DNA of 64,000 bases from Streptomyces echinoruber (GTDB lineage Bacteria; Actinomycetota; Actinomycetes; Streptomycetales; Streptomycetaceae): positions 186,001 to 250,000 of the forward strand of contig NZ_BMWH01000002.1 of NCBI RefSeq assembly GCF_014651135.1, in the 5' to 3' direction. Shown here one piece after another: positions 55,871 to 62,633 of this stretch. Both the position numbers and the translations under genes were made by a program. Numbering within the stretch: position 1 is the first letter of the stretch; each line of letters begins with the position of its first letter. The notes below the pieces were generated by a model. That model had not been told where the DNA came from, ran no database searches, and was given only the letters and a program-made list of their open reading frames with translations.

Positions 55871-55934
55871 CCTAATCAGCTTTCTAAAACTGGCTAGGTA
55901 AAGCGAATTAGGAAAGAATGAAAGTAGTTCAAAC
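55871..55934 (+). promoter_or_regulatory. AT-rich inverted-repeat module, copy 7
   Basis: CCTAATCAGCTTT and AAAGCGAATTAGG are the arms, and the loop CTAAAACTGGCTAGGT is consensus. The box reads GAATGAAAGTAGTTCAAAC. Upstream TGCGGTTCCTTGGAAGTTTC is nearly the same as before copy 8, so copies 7 and 8 are a recent duplication. The gene starts at 55966. Confidence 0.92.
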
Positions 55935-55965
55935 CACCCCACCAGTCACGGTCGAGGAGAGCGCA

Positions 55966-56463
55966 ATGAAGGTCACAGAGGTCATCGAGGAGATCGAGCT
56001 GATCGTCGAGGTCGGCGAGGCCGCAGACGCGCTCGACCTTTCCCGGCGCCTGGCCGGCGAGCACCACACCAACTGGGCGATCGGCGTCCGCCGGACCGTG
56101 GCGCGCGGCGAACTCGACCGCAACGCGCTCCGTGCGGTCGCGGACCGGATCGCCGAAGCGACCAGGCCGGCGCCGGTCGACTGGAGTCTGGTTGTCGAAC
56201 TCCGTGCGGTGGAGGCCGGCCTGCGCGCCGCCCTGGCGGCCGACGCCGCGACGCCGAGCGCGGAGCGTCGCGAGCGCAGCAAGCGGCAGTGGGCCGAGCA
56301 GCAGCGGCACGAAGAGCGCGTGCGTGCCTACAACGCGGAGGTCGAGCGGGTGAACCGCGAGCGCGGCCGCGCTCGCAACCGAGCCCAGGCTGCTGCGGTG
56401 TTCGCGAAGACCTGCCCGACGTGCTTCCAGGTGCCCGCCGCCAGCGGTGAATGCGGCTGCTGA
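55966..56463 (+). CDS. Helical protein with C-terminal Cys motif CFQVPAA (165 aa)
   Basis: ATG 55966 follows CGAGGAGAGCG. The protein is helical throughout with a charged coiled coil (RRERSKRQWAEQQRHEERVR). It ends TCPTCFQVPAASGECGC, very like the ending of the gene at 62037. An in-frame ATG in the module box (55918) would add 16 residues. The function is unknown. Confidence 0.6.
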   Translation: MKVTEVIEEIELIVEVGEAADALDLSRRLAGEHHTNWAIGVRRTVARGELDRNALRAVADRIAEATRPAPVDWSLVVELRAVEAGLRAALAADAATPSAERRERSKRQWAEQQRHEERVRAYNAEVERVNRERGRARNRAQAAAVFAKTCPTCFQVPAASGECGC

Positions 56464-56490
56464 CCTGCGGTTTCCTTGGAAGTTTCTTTG

Positions 56491-56554
56491 CCTAATCAGG
56501 TTGTTAAAACTGGCTAGGTAAAGCGAATTAGGAAAGAATGAAAGTAGTTCAAAC
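56491..56554 (+). promoter_or_regulatory. AT-rich inverted-repeat module, copy 8
   Basis: CCTAATCAGGTTG pairs imperfectly with AAAGCGAATTAGG. The loop TTAAAACTGGCTAGGT and the box GAATGAAAGTAGTTCAAAC are conserved. It precedes the ParB-like gene. The left arm has decayed relative to copy 7. Confidence 0.92.
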
Positions 56555-56582
56555 CACCCACTACCTAGCGATTGGACGCGCT

Positions 56583-57740
56583 ATGGCCACCACCGAGACC
56601 ACCACCGAGGCCCCCGCGAAGGAGCCGGCGCGGAAGGCCCCCGCGGCGACCAAGGCGGCCCCCGCGAAGAAGCCGGCGCGGAAGGCCCCCGCGGCCACCA
56701 AGGCGGCCCCCGCGAAGAAGCCGGCCGACGGCGAGGTGCGGACGCAGCTCCGCACCATCCCGATCAGCAAGATCGACCGCGACCCGGGCCAGCCCCGCGA
56801 GCACTTCGACCAGGCGGCCCTCGAGGAACTGGCCGCCTCCATGAAGAAGCTCGGCCAGCTCCAGCCGATCAACGTCCGCTACAACGAGGACACCAAGCGG
56901 TACACGATCATCATGGGCGAGCGCCGCTGGCGGGCCGCCCAGATTGCCGGCCTCACCCAGATGAAGGCCGTCGTCATGCACGGCCTGGCGGAGGGTCGCG
57001 AGTCGTTCGCGATGGCCGTCGCCGAGAACGTCGGCCGCGCCGACATGACCCCGGTCGAGGAGGCGACGGCTTTCCACAAGCTGGTCGACGCCGGTTACAC
57101 GGTCGACGAGGTCGCTGAACTGGTCGGTAAGTCCGCCGCCTACGTGCAGTGGCGGATCGACCTGCTGGACCTCTGCCCGGAGGCCCGTGAGGCCCTGGTG
57201 AAGGGCCAGCTCCCGGTCGGCCTCGCCTGGTACGTCGGGAAGCTGTCGAACCAGAATCAGGTGCGGTTCCTCGCCCGCTGGGTGCGCGGCGACTTCAAGA
57301 GCGCCCGCGACGCCGAGTCCTTCGCGCAGGCCCTCCACACCGAGGAGAAGCGGCAGGAGCAGCAGGGCAGCTTCTTCGTCCTGTCCGACGAGGCGGCCGC
57401 GGCCCGCAAGGACAACGGGCAGGACGCCCTGCCGGGCTCCCTCGACCTTCCCGAGGAGGAGCGGGAGCGGATCATCAGCGACCGCAGCAAGCTCGTCGGG
57501 AAGATCGACAAGCTGGGCCAGGCCGGGGAGATCCTGTCGCTGCTCGCGGCGAGCGACCCCGAGGAGCTGGCCCTGCTGCTCGCTGGCACCCCCGGCGGCA
57601 TCGGCGGGCACCGCCTGCGCATCCGGCACCTCCAGGACATCGCGACCAAGGCGATGGCCAATCTCCGCAAGGCCGAGATGGTCGCCGAGGTCCGCGCGTC
57701 CGGCCTGACCGTCAACCCGGACGCCGAAGCCGCCGCCTGA
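56583..57740 (+). CDS. ParB/Spo0J-family DNA-binding protein
   Basis: A 385-residue protein. The leader has two direct repeats of about 15 residues (ARKAPAATKAAPAKKP) and is basic. The ParB N-domain follows: IPISKIDRDPGQPREHFDQA, QLQPINVRYNED, and IIMGERRWRAAQIAGL with the CTP-binding-type GERRWRAA. AVAENVGRADMTPVEEATAF and the helix-turn-helix YTVDEVAELVGKSAAYVQWR complete the core. ParB proteins bind parS-like sites and slide as clamps. No parA gene is visible, so it may act in regulation or plasmid-like maintenance with a distant partner. ATG 56583 or the in-frame box ATG 56538 may be the start. Confidence 0.85.
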   Translation: MATTETTTEAPAKEPARKAPAATKAAPAKKPARKAPAATKAAPAKKPADGEVRTQLRTIPISKIDRDPGQPREHFDQAALEELAASMKKLGQLQPINVRYNEDTKRYTIIMGERRWRAAQIAGLTQMKAVVMHGLAEGRESFAMAVAENVGRADMTPVEEATAFHKLVDAGYTVDEVAELVGKSAAYVQWRIDLLDLCPEAREALVKGQLPVGLAWYVGKLSNQNQVRFLARWVRGDFKSARDAESFAQALHTEEKRQEQQGSFFVLSDEAAAARKDNGQDALPGSLDLPEEERERIISDRSKLVGKIDKLGQAGEILSLLAASDPEELALLLAGTPGGIGGHRLRIRHLQDIATKAMANLRKAEMVAEVRASGLTVNPDAEAAA

Positions 57741-57752
57741 CCCCCACCGCCC

Positions 57753-57795
57753 GGGCCGTGTGGCGCACCGCGCCCAGCAGTGCGCCACACGGCCC
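57753..57795 (+). terminator. Intergenic hairpin
   Basis: GGGCCGTGTGGCGCA and TGCGCCACACGGCCC form a perfect 15-bp stem after the ParB-like gene. Confidence 0.7.
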
Positions 57796-57844
57796 CCTCA
57801 GCCCCGTTCAGGAAGCCTGACTCCCATCCATCCAGGAGGACCCG

Positions 57845-58687
57845 ATGGAGATCCCAAGCGGCGTCTACGACGTCCTCGCCGACCCCCGTACGGTCATCGC
57901 CGACAACCGGGTACAGATCCCGTTCCAACTCGACCCCGCCCGGTACGAGCAGGTGAAGAAGGTCCTGAGGGAAATCGGCGGCAGGTGGGACGGCCGCAAG
58001 ACGGTCCGCGCCCACGTCTTCCCGTTCCCGGTGGAGGAGTTCATGCGCGCGTGCCTGGCCGCCCGCGAGTTCCCCTCCCGGTACGAGCAGGGCTGGTACC
58101 CGACCCCGACGCGGGTGGTCGACGAGATGCTGGCCCACGCAGGTATCCGCGAGGGGATGCGCGTCCTGGAACCGTCGGCCGGCACCGGCTCGATCGTCGG
58201 GCCGGCGACCGAGTGCGGCGCGGTCGTCGACTGCGTGGAGATCGACGAGCGGCGCGTGCACGTCCTGCGCGAGCAGGGCGCCGCCCGCCGCGTCGTGCAC
58301 GCGGACTTCCTCGACCTCGACCCGCTCGACTCCCCCCACGGCTACCAGCGGGTGCTGATGAACCCGCCGTTCTCGACGGCCGTCCGGCACGTGAAGCACG
58401 CGCTGGGGTTCCTCGACGACGACGGCACACTCATCGCGGTCATGCCCGAGACGGTCATGTGGCACAGCGACCGCGCCACGGCCGAGTTCCGGGAGCTGGT
58501 CGCCCGTGCCGGGGGGACGTTCGCCCCGCTGCCCGAGGAGGCCTTCGCGCCGTCCGGGGTGAGGGTGCGCACCGTGCTCCTCGTCGTCGACGCTGAGCCC
58601 GGCGGGCCCCTGCCCACCCGCGGCTGGCGCCAGCGGCAGCCTCGGCAGCTCGACCTGTTCGCGCTCGCCCGACCTGCATTTCTTTGA
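57845..58687 (+). CDS. Adenine-type DNA methyltransferase with C-terminal clamp-binding motif
   Basis: A 280-residue protein; ATG 57845 follows CCAGGAGGACC. The N-terminal 85 residues resemble a small substrate-recognition part (DPARYEQVKKVLREIGGRWD). Then come YEQGWYPTPTRVVDEMLAHA, the SAM-binding MRVLEPSAGTGSIVGPATEC, VDCVEIDERRVHVLREQG and catalytic motif IV VLMNPPF. It ends with a helical part and QPRQLDLFALARPAFL, where QLDLF fits the sliding-clamp consensus. It would methylate adenine N6 (or cytosine N4). No restriction partner is nearby, so it is an orphan methylase. Confidence 0.88.
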   Translation: MEIPSGVYDVLADPRTVIADNRVQIPFQLDPARYEQVKKVLREIGGRWDGRKTVRAHVFPFPVEEFMRACLAAREFPSRYEQGWYPTPTRVVDEMLAHAGIREGMRVLEPSAGTGSIVGPATECGAVVDCVEIDERRVHVLREQGAARRVVHADFLDLDPLDSPHGYQRVLMNPPFSTAVRHVKHALGFLDDDGTLIAVMPETVMWHSDRATAEFRELVARAGGTFAPLPEEAFAPSGVRVRTVLLVVDAEPGGPLPTRGWRQRQPRQLDLFALARPAFL

Positions 58688-58697
58688 CGATCCTTTA

Positions 58698-58755
58698 CTT
58701 AATCAACTTCCTAGAACTGGCTATGTAAAGTCGATTAAGGAAGAATGTAAGTGGC
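58698..58755 (+). promoter_or_regulatory. AT-rich inverted-repeat module, copy 9
   Basis: CTTAATCAACTT and AAAGTCGATTAAGG are the arms, changed together from consensus at the outer T-A pair and the inner A/T pair. The loop is CTAGAACTGGCTATG. The downstream box has diverged (GAATGTAAGTGGC). The gene starts at 58777. Confidence 0.85.
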
Positions 58756-58776
58756 ACTACCAAGGAAAGGACGAGG

Positions 58777-59193
58777 ATGAATCTCGCTCTCGCCACCTGC
58801 ACCTACCAGGAGTTCCAGCCCCCCATGGGCGCTCCGATCCGCACCACCGCCGGGCACCCCCGCTTCCCGCTCGGCTACGAACTGGTCGGCCACGCGAAGC
58901 TCATCACGCCGACGCGGGAACTGCTCGCGCAGAACCTGCCGCAGGACGCATACGAATTCAGCTACCGGCGGATCTTGAACGGCTACGGCATCGACCGGAT
59001 CTACGCCGAGCTGGCCGGCCTGGCCGCCAGGGCCGGCGGCGCCCGCCTGGTCCTGCTGTGCTTCGACAAGCTCAGCAAGCCCGGCGCCTGGTGCCACCGC
59101 ACCCACTTCGCCCGGTGGTGGCTGGAGCAGACCGGCGAGGAGATCCCCGAACTCGGCGACCAGCCGGGAACCCCCCCGCCCAGCCTGTTCTGA
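58777..59193 (+). CDS. DUF488-like protein (138 aa)
   Basis: ATG 58777 follows CAAGGAAAGGACG. The protein has PLGYELVGHAKLITPTRELL in the N-terminal half and ARLVLLCFDKLSKPGAWCHR, THFARWWLEQTGEEIPEL at the end. The VLLCFDK...WCHR block with its two cysteines is the DUF488 hallmark. The family lacks a firmly assigned activity. Stand-alone phage-encoded members are common. Confidence 0.78.
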   Translation: MNLALATCTYQEFQPPMGAPIRTTAGHPRFPLGYELVGHAKLITPTRELLAQNLPQDAYEFSYRRILNGYGIDRIYAELAGLAARAGGARLVLLCFDKLSKPGAWCHRTHFARWWLEQTGEEIPELGDQPGTPPPSLF

Positions 59194-59219
59194 CCGACCC
59201 ACCCGACAAGGAGGACGCC

Positions 59220-59402
59220 GTGGCCGGCGCCTACTGCAAGTTCTGCGGTCACCGCTGCTTCGTGTACCGCATCATCCCCGACGGCCCTCAGAAGGGATGG
59301 GCCGGACACCTCGCCACCTGCCCCCGCGGCATGGCACACGACCGCGAGCAGACCGGACACGACCACACGACGGCCATCAACCCGTCCCAGGACAGCGACT
59401 GA
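59220..59402 (+). CDS. Small zinc-finger protein (60 aa)
   Basis: GTG 59220 follows ACAAGGAGGACG. GAYCKFCGHRCFVYRIIPDG and WAGHLATCPRGMAHDREQTG give a C-x2-C...H..C pattern. It is coupled in an operon with the DUF488-like gene. Confidence 0.6.
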   Translation: MAGAYCKFCGHRCFVYRIIPDGPQKGWAGHLATCPRGMAHDREQTGHDHTTAINPSQDSD

Positions 59403-59472
59403 GACAGCCCACCCCGTGACGGGCGGGCGCCCGGCGCCCCGTCCGCCACCCGCACCCGGAAGGAACGAACCC

Positions 59473-59691
59473 GTGAGCGACACCATGCAGCGGCAGACCG
59501 GCCAGACGGCCGCCGGCCCGGTCGACGACGCCCTGACGGGCCCGCTGGCCCTCCTCGGCCCGCTGGGCGTCCTCGGCGCCCTGCGGTCCGGGGCCGAGTT
59601 GTTCGTCGAGTACGGCGACCCGAACGACGTCCTCAGCCTCACCCAGGTCGAGCAGCTCGACAAGCTCATCGAGTTCTTCGACCTGGCCTGA
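59473..59691 (+). CDS. Small protein (72 aa)
   Basis: GTG 59473 follows GGAAGGAACG. A Gly/Leu-rich stretch (GPLALLGPLGVLGALRSGAE) precedes VLSLTQVEQLDKLIEFFDLA. It could be peripherally membrane-associated. No family is recognised. Confidence 0.5.
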   Translation: MSDTMQRQTGQTAAGPVDDALTGPLALLGPLGVLGALRSGAELFVEYGDPNDVLSLTQVEQLDKLIEFFDLA

Positions 59692-59710
59692 CCCGCTCGA
59701 CCAACCTCCC

Positions 59711-59745
59711 GTGACGGGCGGGACGCCCGGCGTCCCGCCCGTCAC
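59711..59745 (+). terminator. Intergenic hairpin
   Basis: GTGACGGGCGGGACG and CGTCCCGCCCGTCAC form a perfect 15-bp stem around five bases. A shorter relative (GTGACGGGCGGG...CCCCGTCC) lies at 59416-59451 ahead of the previous gene. Confidence 0.7.
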
Positions 59746-59775
59746 CCGTACCTGAACGGAACGAAGGAGTTCACC

Positions 59776-60957
59776 GTGCAGCACCTGACTGCGACTCGCG
59801 TCCTGATACCCGGCGTCATCGGCCCGTACGACGCGCACGTGGAACTGGCGGACGACTGGAACGGCCACGTCCGTCCCCTGTTCAGCCTCACCATCGTCCG
59901 GCAGATCGCCGCCGACACCCAGGCCCAGGCCGGCGAGTACGGCCACGACAACGTGATCACCGCCCACGTCATCGACGGCGACCCCGGCCGTGACGGCGAG
60001 CACCGCGCGGTCGTCCTGGTCGTCAACTGGCAGTGGTGGGACCAGGACGGCGGCGCGAGGAAAGTGACGGACATCGTCGAGCCCACGTCCTACGGCCTGT
60101 ACGCGATCGGCGGCGACTCCTGGTGCTGGGAGTTCCAGACCTGGGACTGCCGCTGCGAGGAGAAGAACCCCTGGCACGTCACCGTCTGCCAGTGCGGGCA
60201 GCCCCGCGCCATGCAGGTCGCCGTGCCCAAAGGCATGAAGGCCACCCGGGTCGGCGTCGACGGCCTGGGCAGCTACCCGGCCTTCGTCGTCGAGCACGCC
60301 CGCCTCGGACAGCTCGTCGCCCCCCACTTCACCCTCGACACCGTTCGGCAGCTCGCGGACGACACTCAGAAGGCCGCCGCCCAGTACGACCCGCGCAGCG
60401 CCGAGACGATCCACGTCCTGGACGCCGCCCCGGCCCCGGACGGCACGCGCCGCTCGATCGTCCTGCACACCGACTGGTGCATCGAGGTCGACGACGGCCC
60501 GGCCGACGCCGTCCGCGTCGTCGCCCCCGACCAGTTCGGCCTGTACCCGGTCGCCCCCGACTGGCACTGGCGCATCACCACCTGGTCGTGCGTCTGCGGC
60601 AACGCCAACGCGTGGGACGACGACCAGTGCCACGCCTGCACCCTGACCCGCGCCGGGCAGCCGAAGACGGACCTTGAGGCCGCCGCCTGGAAGGTCGGAC
60701 GCCTCCTGCGCGCCCAGGCACCCGAGGCCACCTCGGCCCTGATCGACCTCACCGAACTCGCTCACATCACCGCGGTCTACGCCGGCATCGACGAGATCAG
60801 CACGGCCGACGACGGCCCCTTCGACACCGAGACCCTCGGGACGGCCGACGCAGAAATCCAGCAGGCCCTGGAGAAGGCAGCGATCGGTGACCTGACCAAC
60901 GCCGGCTGGGAGCCTGTACTGCCCTCCCGGTACCTGATCACCTTCGGCCGGCAGTAG
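59776..60957 (+). CDS. Protein with two copies of an uncharacterised Trp-rich domain (393 aa)
   Basis: GTG 59776 follows GAACGAAGGAG. Copy 1 runs at about residues 1-150: HVRPLFSLTIVRQIAADTQA, HRAVVLVVNWQWW, YGLYAIGGDSWCWEFQTW. Copy 2 runs at about 155-290: LVAPHFTLDTVRQLADDTQK, RRSIVLHTDWCIE, FGLYPVAPDWHWRITTW. Each copy is followed by a Cys set (CRCEEKNPWHVTVCQCGQ and CVCGNANAWDDDQCHACT). A third copy is in the next gene. The C-terminal 100 residues are helical. The domain is not recognised. Confidence 0.62.
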   Translation: MQHLTATRVLIPGVIGPYDAHVELADDWNGHVRPLFSLTIVRQIAADTQAQAGEYGHDNVITAHVIDGDPGRDGEHRAVVLVVNWQWWDQDGGARKVTDIVEPTSYGLYAIGGDSWCWEFQTWDCRCEEKNPWHVTVCQCGQPRAMQVAVPKGMKATRVGVDGLGSYPAFVVEHARLGQLVAPHFTLDTVRQLADDTQKAAAQYDPRSAETIHVLDAAPAPDGTRRSIVLHTDWCIEVDDGPADAVRVVAPDQFGLYPVAPDWHWRITTWSCVCGNANAWDDDQCHACTLTRAGQPKTDLEAAAWKVGRLLRAQAPEATSALIDLTELAHITAVYAGIDEISTADDGPFDTETLGTADAEIQQALEKAAIGDLTNAGWEPVLPSRYLITFGRQ

Positions 60958-61035
60958 TCCGCCCGGCCCGGATCCCCGGAACGGGGTACCGGGCCTCCCC
61001 TCCCTGTCCCCTCCCGCATGAAACGAGGACACCAC

Positions 61036-61920
61036 ATGGCCACTCAGCCATCCCCCCGCCCCGCCTACCAGCTCCCCAGCAGCCAAGCGCTCGGCGCGGC
61101 CGTCACCAAGGCCCTGGACGACGCCCGGCAGGCCACCGAACAGCTCGGCCGGGTCATGGCCGTCGTCACCGCCGCGGCGGTCCGCGACGTCCTGACCGGG
61201 CACCAGCCCAGCGCCCTCTTCGACGCGGCCCGCCTCGAGCTGGTCGAAGGAGAAGACGGCTCACTGTTCCCGACCGGCCGGTACTGGACGCAGGCCGGCG
61301 AGGAGCGCACCTTCACCGAGACGGTCGGGCAGACCGAAGCCGGGAACGCCGTGCACGACATGAGCGGATGGACGGCCTACCTGGACGACGCCACCCGGCA
61401 CGCCTGGTACCCGCTGTGCGAGGAGTTGCCCGACCGCGACGGCCGGCCCGCCTACGCGCTCGACCTCGCCCGCGCGGCGGCCCTCACCATCGACGAGCCC
61501 GCCCCCGCCGAGCCGGCTGGCGAGAAGAGCACGATGGTCGAGGTCATGGTGTGCGCGAACGACCGCGACCGGTACCCGGCCCTGGTGGACCCCGCCGATC
61601 AGCGCGACGGGTACGTGCGGCCCTGGTTCGATCTCGCCACCGTGCGGCGGATCGCGGCCGACACGCAGCGGGACGCCCGCCAGCACGGGCACGGCTCGAT
61701 CGACACGGTGCACGTCCTGAGCGGCAGGGTAAACCGCACGCGGCACACGGTGGTGCTGGTCGTCTGCTGGATGTGGCTCGGCGGCGACCGGCGTGAGCAG
61801 GCGGTCGAGGTCCTCCCCCCGAGCGCGGACGGCCGGTACGCGGTCGGCGGGTTCGACTGGTGCTGGTACGCCCTCGACGGCGACCTGAACCCGCAGATCC
61901 CGTTTCGGCCAGCGCCCTGA
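61036..61920 (+). CDS. Protein with one copy of the Trp-rich domain (294 aa)
   Basis: ATG 61036 follows GAAACGAGGAC. The N-terminal 165 residues differ from the previous protein (DDARQATEQLGRVMAVVTAA, YWTQAGEERTFTETVGQTEA). The C-terminal 125 carry the shared domain: YVRPWFDLATVRRIAADTQR, RHTVVLVVCWMWLGG and GRYAVGGFDWCWYALDG. The trailing Cys cluster of the other copies is missing here. The function is unknown. Confidence 0.6.
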   Translation: MATQPSPRPAYQLPSSQALGAAVTKALDDARQATEQLGRVMAVVTAAAVRDVLTGHQPSALFDAARLELVEGEDGSLFPTGRYWTQAGEERTFTETVGQTEAGNAVHDMSGWTAYLDDATRHAWYPLCEELPDRDGRPAYALDLARAAALTIDEPAPAEPAGEKSTMVEVMVCANDRDRYPALVDPADQRDGYVRPWFDLATVRRIAADTQRDARQHGHGSIDTVHVLSGRVNRTRHTVVLVVCWMWLGGDRREQAVEVLPPSADGRYAVGGFDWCWYALDGDLNPQIPFRPAP

Positions 61921-61943
61921 CCTGGTTTTTTTCGAATTCTTTG

Positions 61944-61998
61944 CTTAACTAGTTTATTAAAACTGGCTAGGTAAAGCTAATTCGGAAAGAATGAGATC
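61944..61998 (+). promoter_or_regulatory. AT-rich inverted-repeat module, copy 10
   Basis: CTTAACTAGTTTA and TAAAGCTAATTCGG are the arms, and the loop TTAAAACTGGCTAGG is consensus. The downstream box is diverged (GAATGAGATCACACC). A GGTTTTTTTCGAA T-run lies upstream. The gene starts at 62037. Confidence 0.85.
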
Positions 61999-62036
61999 AC
62001 ACCAACCACCACCCCTAGCAGCGACAGGGAGATCCC

Positions 62037-62564
62037 ATGCGCGCCAACATCCGTCGCACCAGCCTCGACGCCCTCCACTCCGACGCGGAGGCCGCCCTCG
62101 CGCAGCTCACCATCGACGAGTCCGCCACCTACACCTGGACCGTCACCATCCGGCAGCCCGGCCAGCCCACCACCGAGCGCACCGAGACCGTCCCCGGCCG
62201 CGAGCTCGCCCGACTGATCCGCGCCCAGCTCCTCACCTCCATGCACGAGATCGAGCAGGACGACACCACCGGCACGATCACCACCCGCTGGACCCGCCAG
62301 AGCAAGCGGAACAACTACCGCACCCAGGAGGCGGTGTTCACCAAGCTCACCAACGAGGAGGCCACCGAGCTGGCCGCTCGGGCCGCCGCGACCCCCCGCG
62401 TCCCGGCCCACGTCCTCGACGAGCCCGCGCGGTTCGTCAGCCGCCGCGTCCTGCCCCCCGCCCCGGCTGCGCCCACCCGGCGGCGCGTGACCGTCCCGGC
62501 CCGCCTCAGGGCCTGCGGCGGCTGCTTCCAGGTGCCCGCTGCGAACGGCACCTGCGGCTGCTGA
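62037..62564 (+). CDS. Protein with C-terminal CFQVPAA Cys motif (175 aa)
   Basis: ATG 62037 follows ACAGGGAGATCC. The N-terminal part is a strand-rich fold (ATYTWTVTIRQPGQPTTERT, RELARLIRAQLLTSMHEIEQ, VFTKLTNEEATELAARAAA). It ends RACGGCFQVPAANGTCGC, the same ending type as the gene at 55966. That shared tail may be a small zinc-binding tag. The function is unknown. Confidence 0.6.
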   Translation: MRANIRRTSLDALHSDAEAALAQLTIDESATYTWTVTIRQPGQPTTERTETVPGRELARLIRAQLLTSMHEIEQDDTTGTITTRWTRQSKRNNYRTQEAVFTKLTNEEATELAARAAATPRVPAHVLDEPARFVSRRVLPPAPAAPTRRRVTVPARLRACGGCFQVPAANGTCGC

Positions 62565-62581
62565 CCCCCACCCGACCGGCC

Positions 62582-62607
62582 GGCGCCGCCCCAACCGGGG
62601 CGGCGCC
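62582..62607 (+). terminator. Intergenic hairpin
   Basis: GGCGCCGCCCC and GGGGCGGCGCC form a perfect 11-bp stem around AACC, upstream of the cytosine methyltransferase gene. Confidence 0.65.
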
Positions 62608-62633
62608 CCTCATGCCAGCAAGGAGAGAGCGAC

